From an uncultured Mollicutes bacterium (lineage in GTDB: Bacteria > Bacillota_I > Bacilli_A > RF39 > UBA660): a DNA stretch of 28,134 nucleotides. The stretch's first letter is position 1, and each line of letters starts with the position of its first letter. Location of the stretch: NCBI GenBank assembly GCA_900557675.1, contig USTO01000002.1, forward strand, positions 1 through 28,134, read 5' to 3'. Both the position numbers and the translations under genes were made by a program. This document shows, piece by piece, positions 1-6,943 of this stretch. Under the pieces are notes generated by a model. The model ran no database searches and was not told where the DNA came from. It saw only the letters and a program-made list of their open reading frames with translations.

Positions 1-816
1 ACCAACAGCATCAATCTCATCAATAAATATCAAACACGGAGCAGTCTGTTTAGCTTGCTTAAACATATCACGAACACGACTAGCACCAACACCAACAAAT
101 AACTCCACAAAATCAGAACCACTTATGTAATAAAATGGAACATTAGCCTCACCAGCAACAGCACGAGCAAGTAAAGTCTTACCAGTACCTGGAGGACCTA
201 CTAAAAGCACACCCTTAGGTATCCTAGCACCAAGTTTTTGAAACTTCTTAGGATTCTTTAAGAAATCAATAAGTTCTTTAACTTCATACTTTTCTTCAAC
301 AAGACCAGCAACATTATCAAAAGTAACCTTATCCTTATCAGAATGAAGTTTAGCACGACTCTTACCAAAATCAAACGATTTATTAGCACCACCAACTTGT
401 CTAGTAAGAAAATAAAATGCAAAACCAATCAAAAGTACAAAAGGCAAGAAATTAACAATAACCTTCAAAATAGAAGTTCCTTCAGGATCCTTATTAACAG
501 TAACCTTTAAATCATTATCATTACTAACAGAAAGTATCTCAGAAACAATACTATCAGAATAAGGAACCCTTAAACTAAACTCTTCATTACTCTTGTATCC
601 ATCAAGCTTACCAGTAACCTCATATATAGCAGAAGTCTGCTTAGGAGTTATAGTAAGTTCAGTAACCTTTCCACCACTTAAATCTTTCATAAACTCATCA
701 TAAGTTAAACTATTTTCCTTACCACCAATAGAATTTAATATTAAAAATATAGCAATAAAGAAACAAAAAATTAAACCATATGATATAAAATTCTTCTTAT
801 TATCCTTTTTCAACAT
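1..816 (-). CDS. ftsH: ATP-dependent zinc metalloprotease FtsH, N-terminal 272 residues (cut by window edge)
   Basis: Membrane-bound AAA+ protease that degrades misfolded membrane proteins and some regulators. The visible part starts at ATG 814-816 after a strong AGAAGGAGG ribosome binding site. It has a first membrane segment at about residues 12-30, an extracytoplasmic domain, a second membrane segment at about 145-165, and the start of the AAA domain. Walker A GPPGTGKT is at residues 207-214, and the last visible residues [10 protein letters not shown] are Walker B. The rest of the ATPase and the HEXXH zinc protease domain lie beyond position 1. It follows tilS, whose stop is 13 bp upstream, so the ribosome binding site of ftsH overlaps the tilS end. 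The tilS-ftsH pairing is typical of Bacilli, although hpt, usually between them, is missing. Identity is certain; only completeness is unknown. Confidence 0.97.
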   Translation of the reverse strand, partial: MLKKDNKKNFISYGLIFCFFIAIFLILNSIGGKENSLTYDEFMKDLSGGKVTELTITPKQTSAIYEVTGKLDGYKSNEEFSLRVPYSDSIVSEILSVSNDNDLKVTVNKDPEGTSILKVIVNFLPFVLLIGFAFYFLTRQVGGANKSFDFGKSRAKLHSDKDKVTFDNVAGLVEEKYEVKELIDFLKNPKKFQKLGARIPKGVLLVGPPGTGKTLLARAVAGEANVPFYYISGSDFVELFVGVGASRVRDMFKQAKQTAPCLIFIDEIDAVG

Positions 817-828
817 AATTCCTCCTTC

Positions 829-2268
829 TTAATAATACCTTAGTATTATATCACACTTTTCATCCTTTTGAACATCAAACTTAGATTTTTTAAGACCAGG
901 AAGCCAAACTATCTTATCAGTAGAATCTACAACCACCGGCCACAAATCCCTTTGATTCAAAGGAACCTTACTATCAATAAAAATATCCTTTATCTTTTTA
1001 GAACCATTAAGACCTTTAACCCTCATCTTATCACCAGATTTCCTAGTCCTAACATGAAGAGGAAGCACAACATCATTACTACTAAGTCTACAATAATTAT
1101 TGCTATTAGAAGAACATTCATTAACAACTCTTATATTCTTACCATTAGGTAAATTAGCATAATCAGAAAGCTCAATCTCATAATTATCAATCTGCTCGGT
1201 TTCTCTCTTAAAATAAAAATTATTATTAACATCTGAACTTTCAATACACTTAATATTCTTACCATTAGGAAGATTAGCATAATCCAAAAGTTCTATTTCA
1301 TAATTATCAATTTGTTCAGTTTCTCTCTTAAAATAAACCTTATCATAACTCTTAATAACTTTAACAGCATTAGGTAAATAAACACTACTATTAGCACGAT
1401 TAGAATAAACCAAAGACTTAATCAAATCAGTATGAACATCAGAAATAAGAATCATATCATCCTCATAATACCCCTCAAGAAGTCTATTAATAAGCTTACT
1501 CTGAATAACACTATCAAGTTCTTTAAACTTAACTACATCAATATAATTATCATTATACAAAGTCCTAGCACTCTCATCAGTAACCATAGACAAATAACTA
1601 TCACATTCAAACAAAATTTCACTATACTTAAGAAACTTCAAATGAACATTCTTATCCTCTCTCTTAAGAAAAGGAAGAATTTCCTTACGGTACCTATTAC
1701 GAGTATATTTATCAGAAAAATTAGACTTATCAACAGCATATTCAATACCATTATCTTTATCATAGTTAAGAAGTTCCTCTTTAGTAACATATACCAAAGG
1801 CCTTACAATAGAATAATCATCATGAACAGAAATCTTCTTAAAACCAGCATATCCACCAAGAGTAGATCCTCTAACTATCCTCATAAGAACAGTTTCCATC
1901 AAATCATCACCATGATGGGCAGTCATTAAATACTTAGCATTATACTTATGAACAAGATCCTCAAAAAAATTATATCTAAAATTCCTAGCTTCATTATGAA
2001 AATTATCATCACCATAATTATTAATAATCATCTTCTCAAAAATAACATCATTCAAAAAACAAAACTTCTCAAGCCATACCATCTCATCATCACTTTCAGC
2101 ACGTAACTTATGATTAACATGAGCACAAATAATAGAAAGATTTAACTTTTTTCTAAGTTTCAGAAGCAAATCCATAAGAGCCATAGAATCCGGTCCCCCA
2201 GAACATCCCAAAACAATAACATCATCTTTCTCTAATAAACTAAGTAAAAACTTATTCACATCTTTCAA
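829..2268 (-). CDS. tilS: tRNA(Ile)-lysidine synthase TilS
   Basis: Modifies C34 of the AUA-reading tRNA-Ile to lysidine using ATP and lysine; an essential cytoplasmic enzyme. The N-terminal PP-loop SGGPDS (residues 23-28) identifies the ATP-pyrophosphatase fold, and the C-terminal part from HVRTRKSGDKM onward is the TilS substrate-binding domain. A GGTGAT ribosome binding site sits four bases before TTG 2266-2268, which fits the spacing used by other genes here; ATG 2272-2274 or GTG 2278-2280 are alternatives. The linker before the C-terminal domain holds two tandem copies of a 40-residue unit (YFKRETEQIDNYEIEL...NLPNGKNI), encoded by a 120-bp DNA duplication. The copies differ slightly, so the event is not brand new. 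A sigma-A-like promoter lies upstream and ftsH follows 12 bp downstream. Confidence 0.95.
   Translation of the reverse strand: MKDVNKFLLSLLEKDDVIVLGCSGGPDSMALMDLLLKLRKKLNLSIICAHVNHKLRAESDDEMVWLEKFCFLNDVIFEKMIINNYGDDNFHNEARNFRYNFFEDLVHKYNAKYLMTAHHGDDLMETVLMRIVRGSTLGGYAGFKKISVHDDYSIVRPLVYVTKEELLNYDKDNGIEYAVDKSNFSDKYTRNRYRKEILPFLKREDKNVHLKFLKYSEILFECDSYLSMVTDESARTLYNDNYIDVVKFKELDSVIQSKLINRLLEGYYEDDMILISDVHTDLIKSLVYSNRANSSVYLPNAVKVIKSYDKVYFKRETEQIDNYEIELLDYANLPNGKNIKCIESSDVNNNFYFKRETEQIDNYEIELSDYANLPNGKNIRVVNECSSNSNNYCRLSSNDVVLPLHVRTRKSGDKMRVKGLNGSKKIKDIFIDSKVPLNQRDLWPVVVDSTDKIVWLPGLKKSKFDVQKDEKCDIILRYY
1133..1346 (-). repeat. Tandem duplication inside tilS, 120-bp period
   Basis: Positions 1133-1226 and 1253-1346 are two copies of the same stretch, offset by exactly 120 bp (40 codons), with roughly a dozen mismatches in 94 bases. 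Because the period is a multiple of three the reading frame is kept. The protein repeats YFKRETEQIDNYEIEL followed by DYANLPNGKNI. Confidence 0.9.
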
Positions 2269-2293
2269 AATCATCACCACTCATTAAAAACAT

Positions 2294-2322
2294 ATATTAC
2301 ATCAAAGTACAAAAATAATCAA
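2294..2322 (-). promoter_or_regulatory. Sigma-A-like promoter for tilS
   Basis: On the minus strand TTGATT (-35, 2317-2322) and TAATAT (-10, 2294-2299) are separated by 17 bp, between the divIC stop and the tilS start. Predicted from sequence only. Confidence 0.5.
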
Positions 2323-2329
2323 TAGAAAA

Positions 2330-2347
2330 TAATAACATAAGTTATTA
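2330..2347 (-). terminator. Weak hairpin at the divIC end, possible terminator
   Basis: Inverted repeat TAATAAC / GTTATTA with a four-base loop includes the divIC stop codon and is followed on the minus strand by TTTTC. The stem is entirely AT except one pair, so termination would be inefficient. Confidence 0.35.
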
Positions 2348-2647
2348 CTTCATTCTAATAATATATTCATCATCTCCAGAATACAAAAACTTCTCCCTAG
2401 CATACTTAGCAACATATACAGGATCCTTAAGTTTCTTTACCTCAGATTTTAAAACCTCTTCCTCTTCCTTTAAATTACCAAGTTTAACATTAAGTTCCTT
2501 ATTTTCATTTTTCATAACATAAACATCTTTTAAAATAGTACCAACAGAGTATAAAACATAAGCATTTATAGAAAAACAAAAAATAGTAACCAATATTATA
2601 CGCTTTACCCTTTTTTTTCTAAGTTTCTTAGAACTTTTCTTTGCCAT
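2345..2647 (-). CDS. divIC: Septum formation protein DivIC (FtsB family)
   Basis: Small bitopic membrane protein that joins FtsL and DivIB in the divisome. The sequence shows a very basic cytoplasmic tail (residues 1-15), one membrane segment (about 17-36), a coiled-coil stretch rich in Glu, Lys and Leu (about 45-75), and the family C-terminal pattern KDPVYVAKYAREKFLYSGDD. Its 100 residues are slightly short of the B. subtilis protein. Start ATG 2645-2647 follows AAGGTGGTGA. Position between yabQ and tilS matches the B. subtilis order, although yabR, spoIIE, yabS and yabT, which lie between divIC and tilS there, are absent. It has its own promoter, as expected for a gene needed in vegetative cells downstream of sporulation genes. 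Confidence 0.9.
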   Translation of the reverse strand: MAKKSSKKLRKKRVKRIILVTIFCFSINAYVLYSVGTILKDVYVMKNENKELNVKLGNLKEEEEVLKSEVKKLKDPVYVAKYAREKFLYSGDDEYIIRMK

Positions 2648-2681
2648 GATTTATTCACCACCTTACACTATCTCATAATAA

Positions 2682-2710
2682 ATAATAACAAATTAACTTT
2701 TAAAATTCAA
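2682..2710 (-). promoter_or_regulatory. Sigma-A-like extended -10 promoter for divIC
   Basis: TTGAAT (2705-2710) and TATTAT (2682-2687) are spaced 17 bp, with TG one base upstream of the -10 (extended -10). It separates vegetative divIC from the upstream sporulation pair yabP-yabQ. Confidence 0.6.
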
Positions 2711-2737
2711 TAAAGACGACAAAAAAAGAATATACTT

Positions 2738-2752
2738 GACACTATAAGTGTC
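2738..2752 (-). repeat. Short inverted repeat at the yabQ stop codon
   Basis: GACACT / AGTGTC with a three-base loop spans the yabQ stop codon. A run of seven T on the minus strand lies ten bases downstream, too far for a classical terminator, but partial termination or mRNA 3' end protection is possible. Confidence 0.35.
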
Positions 2753-3002
2753 TAAATACATTCCTAGATAAACAAAAACCAAATATAAAAAATAAAAATA
2801 AATAAATATGTAAAACACAATAATTAATAAAAAGCATCCCCATAAAAAACAAAAACATCATTAGAAAACTAAAAATAACATTAAAAATAACCTTATATCT
2901 AGAATACACCAAATATCTTTTAAAAAACTTAAATAAAAAGCAGTAAACAAACCCCCATATAAAAGAAAACAAAAAAGAAAAAATCTGTTCATTAAGTATC
3001 AT
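2742..3002 (-). CDS. yabQ: Spore cortex biosynthesis protein YabQ
   Basis: Membrane protein of the forespore outer membrane needed for cortex formation in B. subtilis. The 86-residue product is almost entirely hydrophobic with two or three membrane segments (about 5-25, 35-58, 62-82), and shows the family start of a short acidic stretch followed by FSFIWGFVYCFLFKFFK. It is much shorter than the B. subtilis protein but similar short forms are common in other Firmicutes. Its ATG overlaps the yabP stop (ATGA), so it is translationally coupled to yabP. The call relies on hydrophobicity pattern plus the yabP-yabQ-divIC context; sequence similarity alone would be weak. Confidence 0.8.
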   Translation of the reverse strand: MILNEQIFSFLFSFIWGFVYCFLFKFFKRYLVYSRYKVIFNVIFSFLMMFLFFMGMLFINYCVLHIYLFLFFIFGFCLSRNVFRHL

Positions 3003-3286
3003 TTAAAAAGTTTATCAAACAAAGAACTCTTTGTCCCTTTTTTTACATTATCAAAATAAGCAAAACTATCAACATTACCTTTAATAGAAACAATACCATC
3101 CTTAGTATCAAGACGAACTATCTCAAGACCATTACCCTTAATAGCCAAATAACCCATACTAGTATCAAGTAAAAATTCCTCTTCATCAAAACTTTCAATC
3201 TTATTTACTCCAGTAATATAAATCAGTTTTCTTTCATTAACACTAATACCATGATTATAACTAATATTTTCTGCAAATTTATCCAT
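2999..3286 (-). CDS. yabP: Sporulation protein YabP (YabP/YqfC family)
   Basis: Small mother-cell protein required for cortex formation, acting with SpoIVA and YabQ in B. subtilis. The 95 residues match the family in length and pattern: an N-terminal HGISVNERKLIYITGV, a beta-rich core with FLLDTSMGYLAIKGNGLEIVRLD, and KDGIVSIKGNVDSFAYFDN. An upstream in-frame TTG at 3304 was not used because the codons after it are the ribosome binding site itself (TTAGGAGGAGAAG); the ATG at 3284-3286 is correctly spaced. It ends in an ATGA overlap with yabQ. Confidence 0.9.
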   Translation of the reverse strand: MDKFAENISYNHGISVNERKLIYITGVNKIESFDEEEFLLDTSMGYLAIKGNGLEIVRLDTKDGIVSIKGNVDSFAYFDNVKKGTKSSLFDKLFK

Positions 3287-3304
3287 ATCTTCTCCTCCTA
3301 ACAA

Positions 3305-3332
3305 ATTTTATGCAAAAAGAAAAAATATATAC
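3305..3332 (-). promoter_or_regulatory. Possible sigma-E promoter for yabP-yabQ
   Basis: The minus strand has CATAAAAT (3305-3312), close to the sigma-E -10 CATACAAT, with TGTATAT 14 bp upstream as a poor -35. The B. subtilis operon is sigma-E dependent, which agrees. It could also be read as a weak sigma-A promoter. Confidence 0.4.
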
Positions 3333-3356
3333 AAAAAAAAACACCTTATCGGTGTT
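3332..3356 (-). terminator. Intrinsic terminator of spoVG
   Basis: AACACC / GGTGTT stem with a five-base loop followed on the minus strand by nine T, five bases after the spoVG stop codon. A clear Rho-independent terminator that isolates spoVG from yabP. Confidence 0.9.
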
Positions 3357-3361
3357 AATTC

Positions 3362-3622
3362 CTATTCCTCAGCAGTATTATATGCTTCTAAAATAGCTTC
3401 TTCAAATAATGCACGTGTTTCAGGATTGATTGGATGTGCTATATCACGATAATCCCCAGTCGGAGTCTTTCTACTTGGCATAGCTATAAATAATCCATCT
3501 TCACCTTCAATGATACGAATATCATGAATTGCAAAACAGTCATCAATTAGAACTGATGCAATCCCCTTCATGCGAGATCCTTCCTTTTCAATTTTACGTA
3601 CACTTACTGATGTAATTTTCAT
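3362..3622 (-). CDS. spoVG: Septation regulator / RNA-binding protein SpoVG
   Basis: Conserved small nucleic-acid-binding regulator affecting asymmetric septation, cortex and, in several Firmicutes, capsule and other genes. The 86 residues carry the hallmark sequence: [31 protein letters not shown], and [23 protein letters not shown]. The ATG at 3620-3622 is six bases from TCCTCC on the plus strand (GGAGGA), whereas the upstream in-frame TTG abuts it, so the ATG is chosen. It is a single-gene unit with its own promoter and a strong terminator, similar to its monocistronic nature elsewhere. Confidence 0.97.
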   Translation of the reverse strand: MKITSVSVRKIEKEGSRMKGIASVLIDDCFAIHDIRIIEGEDGLFIAMPSRKTPTGDYRDIAHPINPETRALFEEAILEAYNTAEE

Positions 3623-3664
3623 CGACAATCCTCCTTTTTAAAAGCAAACCGCTTCTACTACAAT

Positions 3665-3692
3665 TTTATATTAATAACACAACAAAAGTCAA
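3665..3692 (-). promoter_or_regulatory. Promoter of spoVG
   Basis: TTGACT (3687-3692) and TATAAA (3665-3670), spaced 16 bp, give a good sigma-A-like promoter. The B. subtilis gene uses sigma-H; no clear sigma-H pattern was recognised here. A second TATAAT with a 19-bp-spaced ATGACA lies further upstream near 3790-3820, of unknown meaning. The rest of 3693-3892 shows no gene. Confidence 0.5.
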
Positions 3693-3892
3693 TAGATTTA
3701 CTAATATTTTAAACGAAAATGCCATAAAACAATTAAAAAAGCAAGACACTATTTAACTATTGTTTAGGATAACTGTATCTCGCAATAAATATTATAACTC
3801 ATTTTACTAAATTTATGTCATTTTTTCACATAATAGCTAAGTAGTAACACAAAAACAATAACAAACTATAAATACAAAAAAATAACAATTAT

Positions 3893-4099
3893 CTAAATAT
3901 CAATTTCTAAAACACCAATAAGAACATCCGAATAAGAAAAAGATCTAATCAAATCACCAGTATCAATAGTAAAAACAAATTTATAACAACAAGTAATAGT
4001 TCCAGAGAATTCTTCAATTTGATTTCTACTACCATTATATCTAAACATAACCTCTTTCCCTAAAAACTTACTTACCCTTTCTTTAACCAAATTAATCAT
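3893..4099 (-). CDS. veg: Veg protein (DUF1021 family)
   Basis: Small SH3-like protein. In B. subtilis Veg is abundant and stimulates biofilm formation, probably by interfering with SinR and so raising expression of the tapA-sipW-tasA matrix operon. The 68 residues retain the family features: LGKEVMFRYNGSRNQIEEFSGTI, a central VFTID, and SFSYSDVL near the C-terminus. It is shorter than B. subtilis Veg, lacking part of the N-terminus and the C-terminal tail. It starts inside the yabG stop (ATGA overlap), so it is translated with yabG, unlike the monocistronic B. subtilis gene. No terminator follows in the 270 bp before spoVG. Confidence 0.85.
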   Translation of the reverse strand: MINLVKERVSKFLGKEVMFRYNGSRNQIEEFSGTITCCYKFVFTIDTGDLIRSFSYSDVLIGVLEIDI

Positions 4100-4890
4100 C
4101 TAGGATACCCCACATACATAGTACCATTAGTAATAATCCCCCCTATACCATCTTTACCATACTTAGTTCTAGACAAAATCTTAATCAAATCAATTGGTTC
4201 ATTCTTATTAGACAAACATATAGAAGACGCAATAATCGCAGGATCAAGAGCATGAATATTAATCCTTCTAGGACTTGAAGCAAAATTAGAACCAGCCTTA
4301 ATAAGTTCTTCATAATCAGACTGACAAGCACCAGCAACTATAATAAGCTTTTCATGATCCTTTTCATATTCCCTAGCAGCCTTAACAGCCTTAACAAAAT
4401 TCTTACTATTCTTATACTTAGAAATCTCTTTATAATCCCCATCACTACCCTCATAATAAGCATCATGACCAGTAATAACAAGAACATCTGGATTTATATC
4501 ACTAAGATAATCCTTAATCTTTAAATACACACCTTCCTCAGAACTAACAACACCATAACAATAAATATTCATATCCTTATAAAACTTTATACATCTATTA
4601 AGATAATCCCTATCAGCATCAATATGAAGAACCTTTCCAGGAAGATAAAAATAATGATCCCTATTAAGATCCAAAGTATTACTCATATTATCAAACAAAC
4701 TCCTATCATCCTTATATAATTCTTCCTTACACTCTTTACAAATAACCAAATCATCCAAAGGTGCATCAGCAAGAAGTCTTACATTAACACCCTCTAAAAT
4801 AGCTATATCGCCAGCAAGTTCTTTAACCTTAAAAACCATATCATTATTATAAGAACTCCTAGTAACATAATCACCAACATTAAAAAGCAT
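4096..4890 (-). CDS. yabG: Sporulation-specific protease YabG
   Basis: Cysteine protease (MEROPS U57) that trims spore coat proteins in B. subtilis and processes SleC and CspBA in Clostridioides difficile. The 264-residue sequence shows an N-terminal SH3-like part (FNVGDYVTRSSY), then VLHIDADRDYL, the block VLVITGHDAYY with His142, and IIVAGACQSDYEELIKAGSNFASSP with Cys189, the likely catalytic pair by family comparison. The C-terminus TNGTMYVGYPR is characteristic. The start ATG 4888-4890 is in one arm of a perfect 12-bp stem whose loop is the ribosome binding site. rsmA-yabG-veg is the standard Bacilli order. Confidence 0.95.
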   Translation of the reverse strand: MLFNVGDYVTRSSYNNDMVFKVKELAGDIAILEGVNVRLLADAPLDDLVICKECKEELYKDDRSLFDNMSNTLDLNRDHYFYLPGKVLHIDADRDYLNRCIKFYKDMNIYCYGVVSSEEGVYLKIKDYLSDINPDVLVITGHDAYYEGSDGDYKEISKYKNSKNFVKAVKAAREYEKDHEKLIIVAGACQSDYEELIKAGSNFASSPRRINIHALDPAIIASSICLSNKNEPIDLIKILSRTKYGKDGIGGIITNGTMYVGYPR

Positions 4891-4917
4891 ATGATTACCT
4901 CCTACTAATCATATGCT
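4886..4917 (-). promoter_or_regulatory. Stem-loop presenting the yabG ribosome binding site
   Basis: A perfect 12-bp inverted repeat (AGCATATGATTA at 4886-4897, TAATCATATGCT at 4906-4917) encloses the eight bases GTAGGAGG read on the minus strand. One arm is the last codons and stop of rsmA; the other holds the yabG start codon. The ribosome binding site is in the loop and the start codon is paired, a layout compatible with control of yabG translation. Confidence 0.7.
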
Positions 4918-5700
4918 AAGTTCATTAGAAATTTCACAAAAAATATTAACAGCAAGCTCTTCAGCCCGAACACTTAAATCAAATCCATATCTATCAAGAA
5001 CTTTAGAAACAATATCCAAATCATAACCTCTTAAATTATTCCTAAGAGTCTTTCTTTTAAACCTAAAACTATCATAAACAAGTTTATAAAACAAAGACCT
5101 ATCACGAATAAAAAGCTTTTCCTTAGGATAAAAAGATACAATAACACTATCAACATTAGGTCTAGGATAAAAACTGTTTCTACTAACAACAAATTCCCTT
5201 TTAACAACAAAATTATAATTAAGAAAAACAGTAAAAGAACCATAATCCTTAGTTCCAGTCCTAGCACAAAACCTATCTCCAACCTCCTTTTGAACCATTA
5301 TCCTAATAAGATCAAAGGAAACATCCAAATCAATGATTCTTTCAATAATCGGAGTAGTAATATAATATGGTAAATTAGCAATAAGATACAAATGATCATA
5401 AGAAAAAGTTCCCAAATCACTCAAAACATCTCTCTTTAAAAAATCATCAAAAATAATATCAACATTATCATAATCACTAGTATTAAACAAAAGCTTTTTC
5501 TTAACATCTAAATCTATCTCGTATCCCAAAACATGATCAAATTTCTCACACAAAAACTTAGTAAGTCTACCATCACCACATCCAACCTCAATAACTAAAG
5601 AATTAGGCTTAACATCAATATCAGAAACAATCTTTCTAACAACATTAGTATCAACTAAAAAATTCTGACCAAATTTTTTCTTAAAATTAAAACTATCCAT
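4909..5700 (-). CDS. rsmA: 16S rRNA (adenine1518/1519-N6) dimethyltransferase RsmA (KsgA)
   Basis: Uses S-adenosylmethionine to dimethylate two adjacent adenines at the 3' end of 16S rRNA, a late step of 30S maturation. Seen: the N-terminal KKKFGQNFLVD, SAM-binding EVGCGDGRLT (38-47), acidic EID (61-63), and the catalytic NLPYY motif (109-113). The C-terminal helical domain contains SRNSFYPRPNVDSVIVSF. Length 263 is normal. ATG 5698-5700 follows GGTGGTGAT. The leader upstream is one copy of a 42-bp direct repeat and contains a TTGCCT / TAAAAT promoter-like pair spaced 17 bp. In B. subtilis rnmV precedes ksgA; here the SipW-associated block does. Confidence 0.97.
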   Translation of the reverse strand: MDSFNFKKKFGQNFLVDTNVVRKIVSDIDVKPNSLVIEVGCGDGRLTKFLCEKFDHVLGYEIDLDVKKKLLFNTSDYDNVDIIFDDFLKRDVLSDLGTFSYDHLYLIANLPYYITTPIIERIIDLDVSFDLIRIMVQKEVGDRFCARTGTKDYGSFTVFLNYNFVVKREFVVSRNSFYPRPNVDSVIVSFYPKEKLFIRDRSLFYKLVYDSFRFKRKTLRNNLRGYDLDIVSKVLDRYGFDLSVRAEELAVNIFCEISNELSI

Positions 5701-5704
5701 AATG

Positions 5705-5746
5705 AATCACCACCATCATTTTAACAAAATAAAAAGAATAAGGCAA
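5705..5746. repeat. 42-bp direct repeat, copy 1 (rsmA leader)
   Basis: Matches 6362-6403 at 40 of 42 positions. On the minus strand it carries TTGCCT (5741-5746), a 17-bp spacer, TAAAAT (5718-5723) and the GGTGGTGAT ribosome binding site, so it looks like a duplicated promoter plus leader. Together with copy 2 it flanks the gene at 5751-6359. Confidence 0.85.
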
Positions 5747-5767
5747 ACCCCTAATCAAGTGTGCCTT
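5731..5767 (-). terminator. Possible terminator after the gene at 5751-6359
   Basis: On the minus strand AAGGCA and TGCCTT can pair across a 16-base loop that includes the stop codon, followed by ATTCTTTTTATTTT. The short stem and long loop make this a weak candidate. Confidence 0.3.
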
Positions 5768-6359
5768 TTTCCTTATATACTATATCATTATTCTTAAATG
5801 TAAAAAGTTCATAATTATTACCATCAATAGACAAAGTCCATTCATCATCAAAAACTACTCTATAACGACTTTCAATTTTCTTCTTAAATTTAGGCCAAAC
5901 ACCCTCTACATCATAAAACTTAGCTTTTAATCTATATCTAAATGGAAAATATGATAATGTCCTTTTATCAGAAACACTTTCTTCATTAACTATTTTTACT
6001 TTATCATTATTTAATGAAATTTGTAAATATGTATAACCAGATCCACCAGAAATAACATAAGCATAACCCTTAAACTTAACAACAAAAGCACTTGAATAAA
6101 CACCATATATATCTATCAAATCTCCATTTTTTCTCATACCAAATATATCCAAGTCATCAACACAAAAGTGGGGCAAATTATAAATATCAACATCATCACA
6201 TTTAGAATTCTGCAATATCTCTTTTAAACTACTCATTTGCTCATCACTCAATAAATCTTGAGAAGTAAAAGCAGAAGTAAAAATATAAAAATAACCCAAA
6301 AGAAAAATAAAAAATAAAACAATCCCAAAAATCAAAAAAAATTTACTATTCTTAAACAT
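5751..6359 (-). CDS. Unrecognised single-pass membrane protein, end of SipW-associated block
   Basis: I do not recognise this 202-residue protein. Seen: a short basic start, one membrane segment (about 7-28) that reads as a signal anchor, then an extracytoplasmic domain of about 170 residues. That domain has alternating hydrophobic and aromatic residues (IYGVYSSAFVVKFKGYAYVI, GGSGYTYLQISL), suggesting beta structure, and two cysteines (Cys54, Cys66) that could form a disulfide. ATG 6357-6359 follows GGTGGTGAT. It is flanked by the two copies of a 42-bp direct repeat, so it may have its own promoter and may have been inserted or duplicated as a unit. Its place next to the SipW block suggests a surface role, which is inference only. 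Confidence 0.75.
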   Translation of the reverse strand: MFKNSKFFLIFGIVLFFIFLLGYFYIFTSAFTSQDLLSDEQMSSLKEILQNSKCDDVDIYNLPHFCVDDLDIFGMRKNGDLIDIYGVYSSAFVVKFKGYAYVISGGSGYTYLQISLNNDKVKIVNEESVSDKRTLSYFPFRYRLKAKFYDVEGVWPKFKKKIESRYRVVFDDEWTLSIDGNNYELFTFKNNDIVYKEKGTLD

Positions 6360-6361
6360 AA

Positions 6362-6403
6362 AATCACCACCACCATTTTATCAAAATAAAAAGAATAAGG
6401 CAA
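6362..6403. repeat. 42-bp direct repeat, copy 2
   Basis: Second copy of the repeat at 5705-5746, lying between the stop codon of the gene at 6404-6943 and the start of the gene at 5751-6359. On the minus strand it contains TTGCCT (6398-6403), 17 bp, TAAAAT (6375-6380) with an upstream TG, and GGTGGTGGTGAT. Confidence 0.85.
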
Positions 6404-6943
6404 TCACTCTTCCTTACTCTTAGAAACCTTCTTAGATTTTTTCTCAACCACTGCTTCACTATCATCATCAGAAACAACTTCATCACTCACTTTATTTTCC
6501 TTAACCACTATTTTTTTCTTCTTATTAACAATATCACAAATTAACAAAAGAACATTGGCACCACCTATCATATAAAGCATAGCCTGTATAGAAGCCAAAT
6601 TATCAGCAAAATAAGCAGGATTAAAATTAATACCATATCTATAATATAAAATCATATTCTTATCAAACATTGCTCTTAAACAAACAACAATTATAAAAAT
6701 AAATACAAATACAGATACAAAATTAAATAATAAATTATCCTTCACAAACTTACTTCTAGTAATTAAAGTAATAATAAATACAAGTAAAACAAAAGCAAAT
6801 GGAATAAACACATCAACCGCATCAGATAAAGGCTTTTCAAGTCTACCATAAGTAGTCATAATACCATAAAACACAAGACCAAAAGCTGCAATAAATAAAA
6901 TATATTTAAAAAATCCAAAAAAACCACTTAATATTCTTTTCAT
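6404..6943 (-). CDS. Unrecognised four-pass membrane protein with charged C-terminal tail
   Basis: No family is recognised. The 179-residue product shows four membrane segments (about 12-30, 43-62, 71-90, 115-138) followed by a cytoplasmic tail of about 40 residues very rich in Lys, Glu, Asp and Ser. ATG 6941-6943 follows GGAGGT, and its A overlaps the stop codon of the preceding gene (TAATG), so the two are translationally coupled. As part of the same run as sipW and the TasA-like genes it may be a membrane component of that export or assembly system; this is inference from context only. Confidence 0.75.
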   Translation of the reverse strand: MKRILSGFFGFFKYILFIAAFGLVFYGIMTTYGRLEKPLSDAVDVFIPFAFVLLVFIITLITRSKFVKDNLLFNFVSVFVFIFIIVVCLRAMFDKNMILYYRYGINFNPAYFADNLASIQAMLYMIGGANVLLLICDIVNKKKKIVVKENKVSDEVVSDDDSEAVVEKKSKKVSKSKEE

